DNA of 64,000 nucleotides. Origin: Pseudomonas parasichuanensis (GTDB lineage Bacteria; Pseudomonadota; Gammaproteobacteria; Pseudomonadales; Pseudomonadaceae). Location of the stretch: positions 1 to 64,000 of the forward strand of contig NZ_BQHO01000003.1 in assembly GCF_021601385.1 (NCBI RefSeq). Reading direction: 5' to 3'. The notes beneath the pieces are model-generated. The model did not search any database and was not told where the DNA came from. It was given only the letters and a program-made list of their open reading frames with translations. Positions 17,021 through 25,716 of this stretch are shown here, piece by piece (the stretch's first letter is position 1; every line of letters begins with the position of its first letter). The position numbers were made by a program, and so were the translations under genes.

Positions 17021-18205
17021 ATGTCGCCCTTCGTGCAACTGCTGGCCAGCGCCGTGGCCCTGATGATGGCCATGGGCATCGGCCGTTTTTCCCTCACCCC
17101 GCAACTGCCCCGGCTGATCGCCGAGGGCCAGTTCGACCTGACGGCAGGCGGCCTGGTCGCTGCCGCCAATTACCTGGGTTATTTCCTCGGCGCGGTGGAC
17201 GGCATGTTCGCCCGCCAGCCGGCCCAGGTGCGCCTGCGCCTGCACGGCGGCCTGTGGCTGTGCGTGTTGCTCACCCTCGCCTCGGCGGCCGCCGATGGTT
17301 TCTGGAGCCACCTGTTGCTGCGCTTCGGCACGGGCGTAGCCAGTGCCTGGGTATTGGTGATGATCACCAGCCTCAGCCAGCAACTGGCCAACGCGCATGG
17401 CCGTCAGCGCCTCGGTGCCCTGGTGTTCGCCGGGCCCGGTGCCGGGATCGCCGCCACCGGCCTGCTGGCACTGGGCGCGCACCTGCTGGGGCTCGGCTCG
17501 GCGGCGCTGTGGCTGATCTACGCGATGGCCGCGCTGGTGATGCTGCTGGCCGTGCTGCGGTGGTTGCCACGGGCCCAGGAGCCTGCGCCTGTCGCGGCCA
17601 CCAGCAACAGTGGCCCGACACAGGGCAACGGTATCGGTCGCCTGGGCCTGGTGTATGGGCTGTACGGCATCGGCTATATCCTGCCGGCCACCTTCCTGTC
17701 ACAGATGGCCAACCAGCAGTTCCAAGGGCAGTGGATGGCCGATCTGTTCTGGCCTGCATTCGGCCTGTCGGCGGCGCTGGGCGTGGTCGTGGTCAGCCTG
17801 CGTCGCCCAGGGCGCACCTCGGCTTGGCTGACCGCCACGCTCTGGCTGCAAGGCCTGGGGGTGCTGGCCTGCCTGCAAGGCGGCGGTATCGGGCTGGGCC
17901 TGGGGGTAGTGCTCTGCGGGGGGCCGTTCCTGGCCTGTATGCAACTGGTGATGCAGCGTTCGCGGGAACTGGCGCCCCATGCGACCCAGCGCAATGCCGG
18001 GCTGCTGACCGCGTGCTTTGCCCTTGGGCAATTGAGCGGGCCGCTGCTGGCGGCCTTGAGCAGCCACTTCAGTGGTGGCTTGCAACCGGCGCTGGTGATG
18101 GCAGCTGCCGGGCTGGGGCTGGCTGGGGCGCTGGCATTGACGGGGCGTGCGCCGTCTATCCCAAGACCCTGCGCAGTTGCCGTCGCACCCACGCCTCGGC
18201 GCTGA
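17021..18205 (+). CDS. YbfB/YjiJ-family MFS transporter
   Basis: Product of 394 aa from the ATG at 17021 (MSPFVQLLASAVALMMAMGIGRFSLTPQLP), with AGGAG upstream. Twelve membrane helices; the N-terminal GIGRFxxTPxLP motif is typical of the MFS_4 (YbfB/YjiJ) group. The divergent LysR gene suggests regulated efflux of a small molecule. The last 50 bases overlap the convergent exporter gene on the other strand. Confidence 0.88.
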   Translation: MSPFVQLLASAVALMMAMGIGRFSLTPQLPRLIAEGQFDLTAGGLVAAANYLGYFLGAVDGMFARQPAQVRLRLHGGLWLCVLLTLASAAADGFWSHLLLRFGTGVASAWVLVMITSLSQQLANAHGRQRLGALVFAGPGAGIAATGLLALGAHLLGLGSAALWLIYAMAALVMLLAVLRWLPRAQEPAPVAATSNSGPTQGNGIGRLGLVYGLYGIGYILPATFLSQMANQQFQGQWMADLFWPAFGLSAALGVVVVSLRRPGRTSAWLTATLWLQGLGVLACLQGGGIGLGLGVVLCGGPFLACMQLVMQRSRELAPHATQRNAGLLTACFALGQLSGPLLAALSSHFSGGLQPALVMAAAGLGLAGALALTGRAPSIPRPCAVAVAPTPRR

Positions 18206-19082
18206 CCATGATCACCCCCACCAGCACCAGCACAGCGCCAAGTACGAAGTTCAGGCTCAGCGGTTCGTCCAGCAGCACGACGCCAAAGGTCACCCCAAAC
18301 AGCGGCGTGATGAAGGAGAACACCGCCAGGTTGGAAGCCAGGTACTTGCGCAGCAACCAGAACCAGGTCAGGTAGCTGACGAACGACACCACGATGCCCT
18401 GGAACAACACGCTGCCGACCGCCAGCGGGGTCAACGAGAAATCGGCGATCTGGCCGCTCACCAGGGCCATCAACAGCAGCCCGGCGAAGCCAACCGCCAA
18501 CTGGTAGAACAGCGTCAGGGTTGCCGGCGCCTCGGACAACCGCGAGCACCGCACCACCACCGTGGTCGCGCCCCAGGCCAAGCCGCCCAGGATAGCCAGG
18601 GCGTCACCCAGCAACATGCGGCCATCGAGCTGCTCGAGCGAGACACCCCCGGCGAATGCCACGGCGATGCCCGCAAACGCCAGCAGGATGCCGAGCCACT
18701 GCAACAGGCGCAGGCGCTCGCTGGGGATCATGAAATGCAGCCCTAACGCGGTGAAGATCGGCGCGGTGTAGAGGAATACCGACATGTGCGCCGCCGAGGT
18801 CAACTTGAGCCCCTCGGCGATGAACAGAAACTCCAGCCCGAACAGCGCACCGGCCAACACACCGGCACGCCAGGTGCTACCCACCTGCCCCCAGCCACCT
18901 TTGAAGCAGACCAGCAACCCGACCAGTACCGCGGCGATGCCATTACGGAACGCCGCCTGCATCACCGGGGCGATGTCGACGGCGGCCGACTTGATCAGCA
19001 CTTGCTGGCAGCCCCAGATCAGGCACAGCCCCAGCATGACCTGCAGGGCAAAGGCGTCAGGGTTCTTGCGGGCCTCGCTCAT
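18156..19082 (-). CDS. EamA/DMT-family transporter
   Basis: Product of 308 aa made of two EamA repeats with ten membrane helices. LWGCQQVLIKSAAVDIAPVMQAAFRN is the usual first-helix/loop pattern, and FSFITPLFGVTFGVVLLDEPL is the second-repeat signature. Probably exports an amino acid or other metabolite. The 3' end overlaps the 3' end of the MFS gene by 50 bases. Confidence 0.88.
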   Translation of the reverse strand: MSEARKNPDAFALQVMLGLCLIWGCQQVLIKSAAVDIAPVMQAAFRNGIAAVLVGLLVCFKGGWGQVGSTWRAGVLAGALFGLEFLFIAEGLKLTSAAHMSVFLYTAPIFTALGLHFMIPSERLRLLQWLGILLAFAGIAVAFAGGVSLEQLDGRMLLGDALAILGGLAWGATTVVVRCSRLSEAPATLTLFYQLAVGFAGLLLMALVSGQIADFSLTPLAVGSVLFQGIVVSFVSYLTWFWLLRKYLASNLAVFSFITPLFGVTFGVVLLDEPLSLNFVLGAVLVLVGVIMVSAEAWVRRQLRRVLG

Positions 19083-19188
19083 GAGCAGGCCGCCTTGTTT
19101 TCTACAGACATGATCGAGGGCTCGGCAGTGGCAGACGAACGGCGATTATCAGCCGTTCAGCCCGCCAGTTGCCAGCCTCAATACGACT

Positions 19189-19581
19189 TCAAGCGATCTG
19201 CGCGTTTGCCGAGACCTGATCGAAAGCGTGCTCGTCCAGCGCGTCCTCCTGCTGGTCAAGGATTTCTCGCGGGTGCCCGAAACCCGGGATGCTGCTGTCG
19301 ATCAGGCTGAGCAGGCGTGAGCCACGCTCGGTCAGCACGAAGTTCTCGCCGTTGCCGCCGTCCTCTTCAGGCCGGCTGGCGATGAAGCCACGTTCGAAGA
19401 GAAGCTTTTCGTACTCGCAGGCACGGGTTTTCAGATGGTCCAGGTCGCCCGGTGCCTGGCCATTTGCAGCGAGCGCTGCGGCGTGCTGTTCGGCATAGGG
19501 GCGTGGCGTGAAGCTATGACCGGCGCCGTTCTGCACCTCGTGCAGCAAGCGCTCGATCAGGTCCCAGTCGTAGCGGCTCAT
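19189..19581 (-). CDS. DUF2513-like winged-helix protein (130 aa)
   Basis: The N terminus MSRYDWDLIERLLHEVQNG and the later pattern LKTRACEYEKLLFERGFIASR... ENFVLTERGSRLLSLI match the layout of DUF2513-type proteins: a helix pair followed by a winged-helix with TERG near its end. AGGAGG lies 7 nt before the ATG. Such proteins are often seen near mobile or stress genes, but nothing here shows its role. Confidence 0.65.
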   Translation of the reverse strand: MSRYDWDLIERLLHEVQNGAGHSFTPRPYAEQHAAALAANGQAPGDLDHLKTRACEYEKLLFERGFIASRPEEDGGNGENFVLTERGSRLLSLIDSSIPGFGHPREILDQQEDALDEHAFDQVSANAQIA

Positions 19582-19737
19582 GGAATGGCCTCCTGCTATG
19601 AACGGATGGGTTACACAAGCTGGGACCGACAGAAGCAGACCAGCGTTCAGATCGGCAAGCTGCCCATGGCATCCCAGGCAATCTGAACTTTCAAATTGCC
19701 CCGCCCCTCACACGTAGCAGGATCACCAGAGGCCAAG

Positions 19738-20010
19738 ATGATGAAAACCCTCTACCGCGCCGCAATGCTTGCCAGCCTGGTGTGCGCCTTGCCCGCCTGG
19801 GCCTGCACGCCGGAAGAAGCCACGCACAAACGCGAGGAACTGGCCGGGCTGGTTGCCCGGCTGACCGAGCAGAATCCGCAGAAAGCCAAAGAGATAAACG
19901 ACGAACTGCAAGGCATGGAGCTCGGGACGGCGAGCAAGGACTTGCCTGACAAGTGCCAACTGATCGACAAGCGGATCATGGAGTTGAAAGAAGCCGAGAA
20001 AAAGACCTGA
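19738..20010 (+). CDS. Small exported protein (90 aa)
   Basis: A signal peptide (MMKTLYRAAMLASLVCALPAWA) is followed by a 68-aa helical, charged mature part with two cysteines (CTPEE and DKCQLI), which could form a disulfide in the periplasm. AGAGG lies before the first ATG. No family recognised. It lies just before, and convergent with, the brnTA pair. Confidence 0.75.
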   Translation: MMKTLYRAAMLASLVCALPAWACTPEEATHKREELAGLVARLTEQNPQKAKEINDELQGMELGTASKDLPDKCQLIDKRIMELKEAEKKT

Positions 20011-20022
20011 GCCGCACCTGAT

Positions 20023-20265
20023 TCAGCGGCGCTGCTGGGCCAGCATGTATTGGCGCAGCAGCTGGTTGATACGCGTCTGGTAGCCACTGCCTTGGTCCTT
20101 GAACCAGGCCAGCACGTCAGCGTCGAGGCGTATGGTCACGGTTTGCTTGGCCGGTAAGCGAAGCTCGGCCTGGCGGAAGAAGTCGTCGCCTAACTCGGGG
20201 ATATCCGAGGTGTCGATCGCCCCGCGACCGGCGTGTTCATCGCTGTTCCTGGATGGTTTCGACAT
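20023..20265 (-). CDS. brnA: BrnA-family antitoxin
   Basis: Product of 80 aa whose C-terminal half VTIRLDADVLAWFKDQGSGYQTRINQLLRQYM is a ribbon-helix-helix DNA-binding domain of the BrnA type; the N-terminal part should wrap the toxin. It overlaps the toxin gene by 29 bases, in the usual toxin-first order. The complex normally represses its own promoter, which should lie just right of 20548. Confidence 0.9.
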   Translation of the reverse strand: MSKPSRNSDEHAGRGAIDTSDIPELGDDFFRQAELRLPAKQTVTIRLDADVLAWFKDQGSGYQTRINQLLRQYMLAQQRR

Positions 20266-20548
20266 AGCGCATTTCCTCGCGTCGGGTAGCTCTTCTGGCG
20301 GAGATGACTCGGATCACACCCCCTTGCCGTTCGGTGTAGGCGACCACGCTGACGCAGGCGTTGATCCAGCCCATGCTGATCCAGCGTGCCTCTTCGTAAT
20401 CAAACCGCTCATCCTTGAGCACCAGCATCGGGTGCCGGAACATGTCGGGCACTTCGTTGAAGTCGATACCGTGCTTGCGAATGTTCAGCTGATTCTTTTC
20501 CTCGTCCCATTCAAAACGCATGGGACTTTCGTATTTACAGTTGTACAT
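20237..20548 (-). CDS. brnT: BrnT-family ribonuclease toxin
   Basis: Product of 103 aa from the ATG at 20548, with AGGAG 6 nt upstream. MRFEWDEEKNQLNIRKHGIDF is the BrnT signature, and the RVISARRATRREEMRY end carries the catalytic-region arginines and is typical. A RelE-fold RNase that stops translation under stress when freed from BrnA. No change in the key motif is seen, so the pair looks functional. Confidence 0.92.
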   Translation of the reverse strand: MYNCKYESPMRFEWDEEKNQLNIRKHGIDFNEVPDMFRHPMLVLKDERFDYEEARWISMGWINACVSVVAYTERQGGVIRVISARRATRREEMRYVETIQEQR

Positions 20549-20667
20549 ACGCTACTCCTGCCAGCGAAAACATGCCAGAGGGAGTCTGGAAGCCAGGCAG
20601 CAAAATGCCTGGGCTGAGGAGCAGTTTGGGAAATGGGCTACGCACGCTTGGGGAAAGCGCGAAATCA

Positions 20668-20690
20668 CCCGCCACCGTTGCAGTGGCGGG
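20668..20690. terminator. Hairpin after the DEAD-box gene
   Basis: A perfect 8-bp GC-rich stem CCCGCCAC / GTGGCGGG with a 7-base loop lies 18 bases beyond the helicase stop. There is no clear T tract, so its action as a terminator is only likely. Confidence 0.5.
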
Positions 20691-20707
20691 CTTGCATCAG
20701 ATAGCGC

Positions 20708-22030
20708 TTACTCAGCCGCTGGCTTGCGCTTCTTCAGCGGCGCCAGGCCATCGGCGCTGGCCAATGGCGCATTGGCCTTTGGCTTGGCGGTCGGCTTGCG
20801 CTTGGCGGTGCCCTTCTTGTCACCGGCTTTTTTCTCGGTCTTTTTCTTCTTGGTGCCAGCCGCCTTGCCCGAGGCCTTGACCTTCTTCGGCCCGCTGTAG
20901 GTCCCCTTGACCTCCTTGATGACGCGGCGCTCGAACTGCTGCTTGAGGTAGCGTTCGATGCTCGACATCAGGTTCCAGTCGTTGTGGGTGATCAGCGAGA
21001 TCGCCAGGCCTTCGCCACCGGCACGGCCGGTACGGCCAATACGGTGCACGTACTCGTCGCCGCTGCGTGGCATGTCGAAGTTGATCACCAGGTCCAGCCC
21101 GTCGATGTCCAGGCCACGGGCAGCCACATCAGTGGCTACCAGCACCTTGGAGCCGCCTTCCTTGAAGCGGTCGATGGCCAGTTTGCGGTCCTTCTGGTCC
21201 TTGTCGCCGTGCAGCACGAAGGCTTTCACGTCCTTGGCCACCAGATGGCCGTAAATGCGGTCGGCCAGTACGCGGGTATTGGTGAAGATGATCGCCTTCT
21301 GGAAGGTCTCGTTGGCCAGCAGCCACTGCACGATCTGCTCTTTGTGCTGGTCGTGGTCTGCGGTGATGACTTGCTGGCGGGTGCCTTCGGCGAGCTGCGA
21401 AACGCTGTTGAGCATCAGGTGCTCAGGGTCTTTGAGCACCTTGCCGATGATGTCGCGCAGGGCTGCGCCGCCGGTGGTGGCGGAGAACAGCAGGGTCTGC
21501 TTGCGGTTCTCGCACTCTTTGCACAGGCGCTCCATGTCTTCGGCAAAGCCCATGTCGAGCATACGGTCGGCTTCGTCGAGGATCAGCACGTCCACGTGGG
21601 ACAGGTCGAGGTTGCCGGCATTGAGCTGCTCGAGCAGGCGGCCCGGGGTGCCGATCAGCACGTCCGGCACCTTGCGCAGCATGGCGGCCTGTTCCTTGAA
21701 GTCTTCACCGCCGGTGATCAGGCCCGACTTGATATAGGTGAACTGGGAGAACAGCTTCACCTGCTTGAGGGTCTGCTGGGCCAGCTCGCGGGTCGGCAGC
21801 AGGATCAGCGCGCGGATTTCCACGCTCGGGCCGCTGCGATCGACCAGGCGGTTGAGCAGTGGCAGGACGAATGCAGCGGTCTTGCCGCTGCCGGTCTGTG
21901 CCGTCACCCGCAGGTCACGCCCTTGCAGGGCCAGGGGAATGGCCGCTGCCTGCACCGGGGTCGGCTCGACAAATTTCAGCTCGGCCACGGCTTTGAGCAG
22001 GCGTTCGTGCAGGGCGAATTGGGAAAACAC
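20708..22030 (-). CDS. DEAD-box RNA helicase
   Basis: Product of 440 aa from the GTG at 22030 (VFSQFALHERLLKAVAELKF), chosen for the GAGG 8 nt upstream; the frame is open 33 more codons but without homologous features. Q motif FVEPTPVQAAAIP, motif I AQTGSGKT, PTRELA, DEAD, SAT, and motif VI HRIGRTGR are all intact. Residues after about 375 form a Lys/Ala/Pro-rich basic tail that likely binds RNA. The SrmB/RhlE-like type acts in ribosome assembly or RNA decay; which one is unclear. Divergent from the mscS gene. Confidence 0.92.
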   Translation of the reverse strand: MFSQFALHERLLKAVAELKFVEPTPVQAAAIPLALQGRDLRVTAQTGSGKTAAFVLPLLNRLVDRSGPSVEIRALILLPTRELAQQTLKQVKLFSQFTYIKSGLITGGEDFKEQAAMLRKVPDVLIGTPGRLLEQLNAGNLDLSHVDVLILDEADRMLDMGFAEDMERLCKECENRKQTLLFSATTGGAALRDIIGKVLKDPEHLMLNSVSQLAEGTRQQVITADHDQHKEQIVQWLLANETFQKAIIFTNTRVLADRIYGHLVAKDVKAFVLHGDKDQKDRKLAIDRFKEGGSKVLVATDVAARGLDIDGLDLVINFDMPRSGDEYVHRIGRTGRAGGEGLAISLITHNDWNLMSSIERYLKQQFERRVIKEVKGTYSGPKKVKASGKAAGTKKKKTEKKAGDKKGTAKRKPTAKPKANAPLASADGLAPLKKRKPAAE

Positions 22031-22174
22031 GGGGGTAACCTCGGGCAAGTGCGAAAAATTCAAGTTGCATAGGGTAACGTTTTCCGCCGCCAGAACCGAA
22101 TTTCTTTTGGCAACTTTGCGCCGATCCACGCTCTAATGCCGCTTCGTACCGCAACACAGACCGCTTCTACGCTT

Positions 22175-23449
22175 ATGGACCTTCAACGATTCTGGCGCGA
22201 TGCCCTCGACCTCTGGGGCACCCTCGACCAACACCCGCTGCTGCACGCCGCCCTTGGCCTGGCCGTGCTGCTGCTCGTCTCGCTGCTGATCGGCCGCCTG
22301 GCGCGCTTTTTGATCCTGCACGCCAGCCGCCTGCTGGCCCGGCAACCGGCGCTCAAATGGCTGGACGACCTGCGCCACAACAAGGTGCTGCACCGCCTGG
22401 CCCAGACTACCCCGTCGCTGGTGGTGCAGTTCGGCCTGAAACTGGTGCCGGAACTCTCGTCCACCGCCCAGCACTTTCTCGGCAACCTCGCCCTGGCCAT
22501 CACCCTGCTGTTCATGACCCGCGCGTTGTCGTGCCTGCTCGACGCGCTGCTGGACATCTATGCTCGCACCGAGCATGCCCGCACCCGCTCGATCAAGGGC
22601 TACATGCAACTGGCCAAGATGATGCTGTGGATCTTCGCCGCCATCGTCATCGTCGCCACCCTGATCGACCGCTCGCCACTGTTGCTGCTGTCGGGTCTGG
22701 GTGCCATGTCGGCGGTGCTGCTGTTGGTGTACAAGGACACCCTGCTGTCGTTCGTCGCCAGCGTGCAGTTGACCAGCAACGACATGCTCCACGTCGGCGA
22801 CTGGATCGAGATGCCCCAGGCCGGGGCCGACGGCGATGTGGTGGACATCACCCTGCACACGGTCAAAGTGCAGAACTTCGACAAGACCATCGTCTCCATC
22901 CCCACCTGGCGCCTGATGAGCGAGTCGTTTCGCAACTACCGCGGCATGCAGCAATCCGGCGGGCGGCGGATCAAGCGCAGCCTGTTCATCGACGCCGCGG
23001 GCGTGCGCTTCCTGACCCAGGAAGAAGAACAGCGCCTGGGCCAGGTGCGCCTGCTCGGCGACTACCTGGCTGGCAAGCGCCAGGAGCTGCGCGAATGGAA
23101 CGAGGCCCAGGGCCACAACGCCGGGTTGTCGGCCAACCGCCGGCAGCTGACCAATATCGGCACCTTCCGCGCCTTTGCCCTGGCGTACCTGAAAAGCCAC
23201 CCCAACGTACACCCGAACATGACCCGCATGGTGCGCCAGCTGCAGACCACTGCCGAAGGCGTGCCGCTGGAGATCTACTGCTTCACCACCACCACGGTAT
23301 GGGCCGAGTACGAGCGCATCCAGGGCGACATCTTCGACTATCTGCTGGCGGTGCTGCCGGAGTTCGGCCTGAGCCTGTACCAGCAGCCGAGCGGCAACGA
23401 CATGCGTGCCGGGCTGGCGGCCAGGGCCAGCCATCGCGAAACGGCTTGA
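22175..23449 (+). CDS. YbdG-like MscS mechanosensitive channel
   Basis: Product of 424 aa from the ATG at 22175 (MDLQRFWRDALDLWG), which gives a length like E. coli YbdG; an ATG at 22136 is in frame but neither start has a clear ribosome site. Five N-terminal membrane helices are followed by the MscS pore/beta domain with GLGAMSAVLLLVYKDTLLSFVASVQL, NDMLHVGDWIEMP, and the C-terminal end TGND-like (SGNDMR). Protects against osmotic downshock. Confidence 0.9.
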   Translation: MDLQRFWRDALDLWGTLDQHPLLHAALGLAVLLLVSLLIGRLARFLILHASRLLARQPALKWLDDLRHNKVLHRLAQTTPSLVVQFGLKLVPELSSTAQHFLGNLALAITLLFMTRALSCLLDALLDIYARTEHARTRSIKGYMQLAKMMLWIFAAIVIVATLIDRSPLLLLSGLGAMSAVLLLVYKDTLLSFVASVQLTSNDMLHVGDWIEMPQAGADGDVVDITLHTVKVQNFDKTIVSIPTWRLMSESFRNYRGMQQSGGRRIKRSLFIDAAGVRFLTQEEEQRLGQVRLLGDYLAGKRQELREWNEAQGHNAGLSANRRQLTNIGTFRAFALAYLKSHPNVHPNMTRMVRQLQTTAEGVPLEIYCFTTTTVWAEYERIQGDIFDYLLAVLPEFGLSLYQQPSGNDMRAGLAARASHRETA

Positions 23450-23456
23450 AAACGCA

Positions 23457-23521
23457 ATCGCGGGGCAAGCCCGCTCCCACAGGTGGCGCCTTCGTGGGAG
23501 CGGGCTTGCCCCGCGATGAGG
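23457..23521. repeat. REP pair (CGGGCAAGCCCG type)
   Basis: Inverted REP arms (23459-23483 and 23494-23520) sit between the convergent channel and exporter genes. Confidence 0.9.
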
Positions 23522-23538
23522 CCGCTGGATTTACCGCT

Positions 23539-24411
23539 TCAACGTGACACTGGCAATGCCTTGCCCTGTACGCCCAACCGGCTCAGCCACACCGACGCAA
23601 GAATGATCGAGCCGCCTATCGCCAAGCGCCCCAGCGGCTCGTGCTGATTCCAGATCAGCAGGTTCAGCAGCAGGCCCACGGGCACATGCAGGTTGTTCAT
23701 CACCGCCAGGGTGCCGCCGGAAACCAGGCAGGCGCCCTTGTTCCACCAGTACAGGCCAAGCGCCGTCGGGCACAGCCCAAGGAACAGCAGCACCAGCCAT
23801 TGGGTGTCGGTGCTTGGCAGGTGCTGAGCATTGCCGAACAGCAGGAACGCCGGCAGCACGACAATCAACGCGCCCAGGTAGAAGTAGCCGAAACGCTTGT
23901 AGTGCGGCAGGTCGCTAGGGTGACGGGCAACCAGATGGCGGTACAGCACCTGCCCGGCGGCATAGGTGAAGTTGGCCAGCTGCAACAGCAAGAAGCCCAC
24001 GAAGAACTCACCCGTGACACTGTCGAAACGGATCACCGCCGCACCGGCCACGGCCACCAGCGCAGCCAGCAACGCCCAGGGGTTGAAGCGGCGGTTCAGG
24101 GCATCCTCGATCAGGGTGACGTGCAGCGGCGTGAGGATGGTGAACAGCAACACCTCAGGCACGGTCAACACGCGAAAGCTCAGGTACAGGCACACGTAGG
24201 TAATGCCGTACTGCAGCGCGCCGATCAGCAGCATCGAGCGCATGAAGCGCGGCTCGACCTGGCGCCAGCGCGTCAACGGCAGGAACACCAGCCCGGCCAG
24301 CACCACCCGGGCCAGCACGGCAAAGTAGCTGTCGACGTGGCCGGCCAGGTATTCGCCGATCAGGTTGAAGGAGTACGCCTGGATCAGCGCGACGATTATC
24401 AGGTAGCCCAT
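23539..24411 (-). CDS. EamA-family carboxylate/amino-acid/amine exporter
   Basis: Product of 290 aa with ten membrane helices and two EamA repeats, starting MGYLIIVALIQAYSFNLIGEYLAGHVDSY, which resembles the YicL-like branch. AGAGG lies before the ATG. In P. aeruginosa the counterpart (PA0786) lies beside azoR1, as here, so the order is conserved. Substrate unknown. Confidence 0.88.
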   Translation of the reverse strand: MGYLIIVALIQAYSFNLIGEYLAGHVDSYFAVLARVVLAGLVFLPLTRWRQVEPRFMRSMLLIGALQYGITYVCLYLSFRVLTVPEVLLFTILTPLHVTLIEDALNRRFNPWALLAALVAVAGAAVIRFDSVTGEFFVGFLLLQLANFTYAAGQVLYRHLVARHPSDLPHYKRFGYFYLGALIVVLPAFLLFGNAQHLPSTDTQWLVLLFLGLCPTALGLYWWNKGACLVSGGTLAVMNNLHVPVGLLLNLLIWNQHEPLGRLAIGGSIILASVWLSRLGVQGKALPVSR

Positions 24412-24489
24412 GGTGGCCTCTCGGGGGTCAAGGCGGCGACCTTAGCGGGTTGGGTCCGGGCAGTTCAACCATGAGGTTTGTATGGGTTG

Positions 24490-24534
24490 TGCCGGCCTCT
24501 TCGCCGCTGCGATCCACCCGCGAAGAGGCCGGCA
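24490..24534. repeat. Inverted repeat with 15-bp arms
   Basis: TGCCGGCCTCTTCGC (24490-24504) is matched by its complement at 24520-24534 across a 15-base loop. It resembles a REP-like element of a different sequence from those nearby and lies just before the exporter. Confidence 0.75.
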
Positions 24535-24558
24535 TAGCTACTTGCTGTGTCCCAGCCA

Positions 24559-24589
24559 TAAAAAAGCCCGGCCATCGCAATGACCGGGC
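24559..24589 (-). terminator. Rho-independent terminator of azoR
   Basis: A GCCCGG...CCGGGC stem lies 52 bases beyond the azoR stop; on the minus strand it is followed by six T. Confidence 0.85.
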
Positions 24590-24640
24590 AGGCACACCCA
24601 AAGGAGCAACAAGGTGTCAGGGTTGGGAATCCGTTGAGCC

Positions 24641-25240
24641 TCAGGCCACCGCGGCCAGCTTGGCCTTGGCCTGGTTCAGGCCCTTCTCGTGGAACTCGCC
24701 GCTCATGTTCAGGCCCTCGGCGTGGATGAAGTCCACCTCATGGATGCCGATGAAGGCCATCACCTGGCGCAGGTAAGGTTCCTGGTGATCGCTGCTGGCG
24801 CCGGCATGGATGCCGCCACGGGCGGTCAGGACGATGGCGCGCTTGCCGGTCAGCAGGCCTTGTGGGCCGGTCGGGGTGTACTTGAAGGTGATACCGGCGC
24901 GCAGCACGTGGTCGAGCCAGGCCTTGAGCGTGCTGGGGATGGTGAAGTTGTACATCGGTGCCGCCATTACCAGGACGTCGGCGGCCAGCAGTTCGTCGGT
25001 CAGCGCATTGGAGCGGGCCAGGGCCTCCAGTTCAGCGGCGCTGCGCTGTTCTTCAGGCTTCATCCAGCCGCCCAGCAGGTTGGCATCCAGATGCGGCACC
25101 GGGGCCACGGCCAGATCACGGACCTTGATCTCGTCAGCAGGGTGCGCCGCTTGCCATTGCTGGATGAAATCCTGGGTCAGTTGACGGGAAACGGAATCCT
25201 GCTGGCGGGCGCTGCTTTCGATGATCAGTACGCGGGACAT
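24641..25240 (-). CDS. azoR: FMN-dependent NADH-azoreductase/quinone reductase
   Basis: Product of 199 aa. Flavodoxin-like fold with the FMN-phosphate loop ESSARQQDSVSRQL, the second motif APMYNFTIPSTLKAWLDHVLRAG, and LTARGGIHA near the third FMN contact. GGAGG lies 6 nt before the ATG. Known AzoR enzymes reduce azo dyes and quinones and protect from thiol or electrophile stress. Upstream there are two ACCTATCGA direct repeats, and it ends at a good terminator, so it is a single-gene transcript. Confidence 0.95.
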   Translation of the reverse strand: MSRVLIIESSARQQDSVSRQLTQDFIQQWQAAHPADEIKVRDLAVAPVPHLDANLLGGWMKPEEQRSAAELEALARSNALTDELLAADVLVMAAPMYNFTIPSTLKAWLDHVLRAGITFKYTPTGPQGLLTGKRAIVLTARGGIHAGASSDHQEPYLRQVMAFIGIHEVDFIHAEGLNMSGEFHEKGLNQAKAKLAAVA

Positions 25241-25298
25241 GGGGTGCCTCCATCGGCGGTAAAGGGTGGCGATTCGATGGAGGTGAGATTAAGGGTTG

Positions 25299-25341
25299 AC
25301 CTATCGATAAAAAAGCGTAAAAAGTGGGACCAACCTATCGA
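25299..25341 (-). promoter_or_regulatory. ACCTATCGA direct repeats before azoR
   Basis: ACCTATCGA occurs at 25299-25307 and 25333-25341, 34 bp apart, within 101 bases of the azoR start, in an AT-rich stretch. Likely regulator sites; the nearby LysR gene is a candidate binder. Confidence 0.45.
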
Positions 25342-25351
25342 CTAATCCGTT

Positions 25352-25666
25352 TTATTCCGCTTTGCAGTCCACCTGGATGCGCAATTTGAGAATTTCGCGG
25401 TTGAACTTCGCCGTCACATCGGCGCGTTTGCCCGCCGGCACGTTGACCCGGCGTACACGCGGCGCCTCGGGGCCATTGCGGAACGTTACCTTGCACGCCG
25501 CCGGCACCTGCCCATAGTTGTTGAGGGTGATAGAGCCGATGTCGTAGGCAGTGTCATAGGCGGTGTAGTCGACCTTGACCCCGTCCGTCTCTTTCTCCAC
25601 ATCGATGGGGTAAGCCATGGCCACGAGGGGCAGGCACAGCAGCACAGCCGCACAACATTTCTTCAT
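25352..25666 (-). CDS. Small exported protein (104 aa)
   Basis: Signal peptide MKKCCAAVLLCLPLVAMA, then an 86-aa mature part with a beta-rich pattern (IGSITLNNYGQVPAACKVTFRNGPEAPRVRRV) and two cysteines that may bond. AAGGAG lies before the ATG. Similar proteins in Pseudomonas have been labelled '3-phosphoglycerate kinase' by mistake; this has no kinase feature. Periplasmic, function unknown. Confidence 0.8.
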   Translation of the reverse strand: MKKCCAAVLLCLPLVAMAYPIDVEKETDGVKVDYTAYDTAYDIGSITLNNYGQVPAACKVTFRNGPEAPRVRRVNVPAGKRADVTAKFNREILKLRIQVDCKAE

Positions 25667-25716
25667 ACCGGCGCTCTCCTTGAGAAGAGCGCAGCTTAGG
25701 ACAACAGGAGCCCTGG

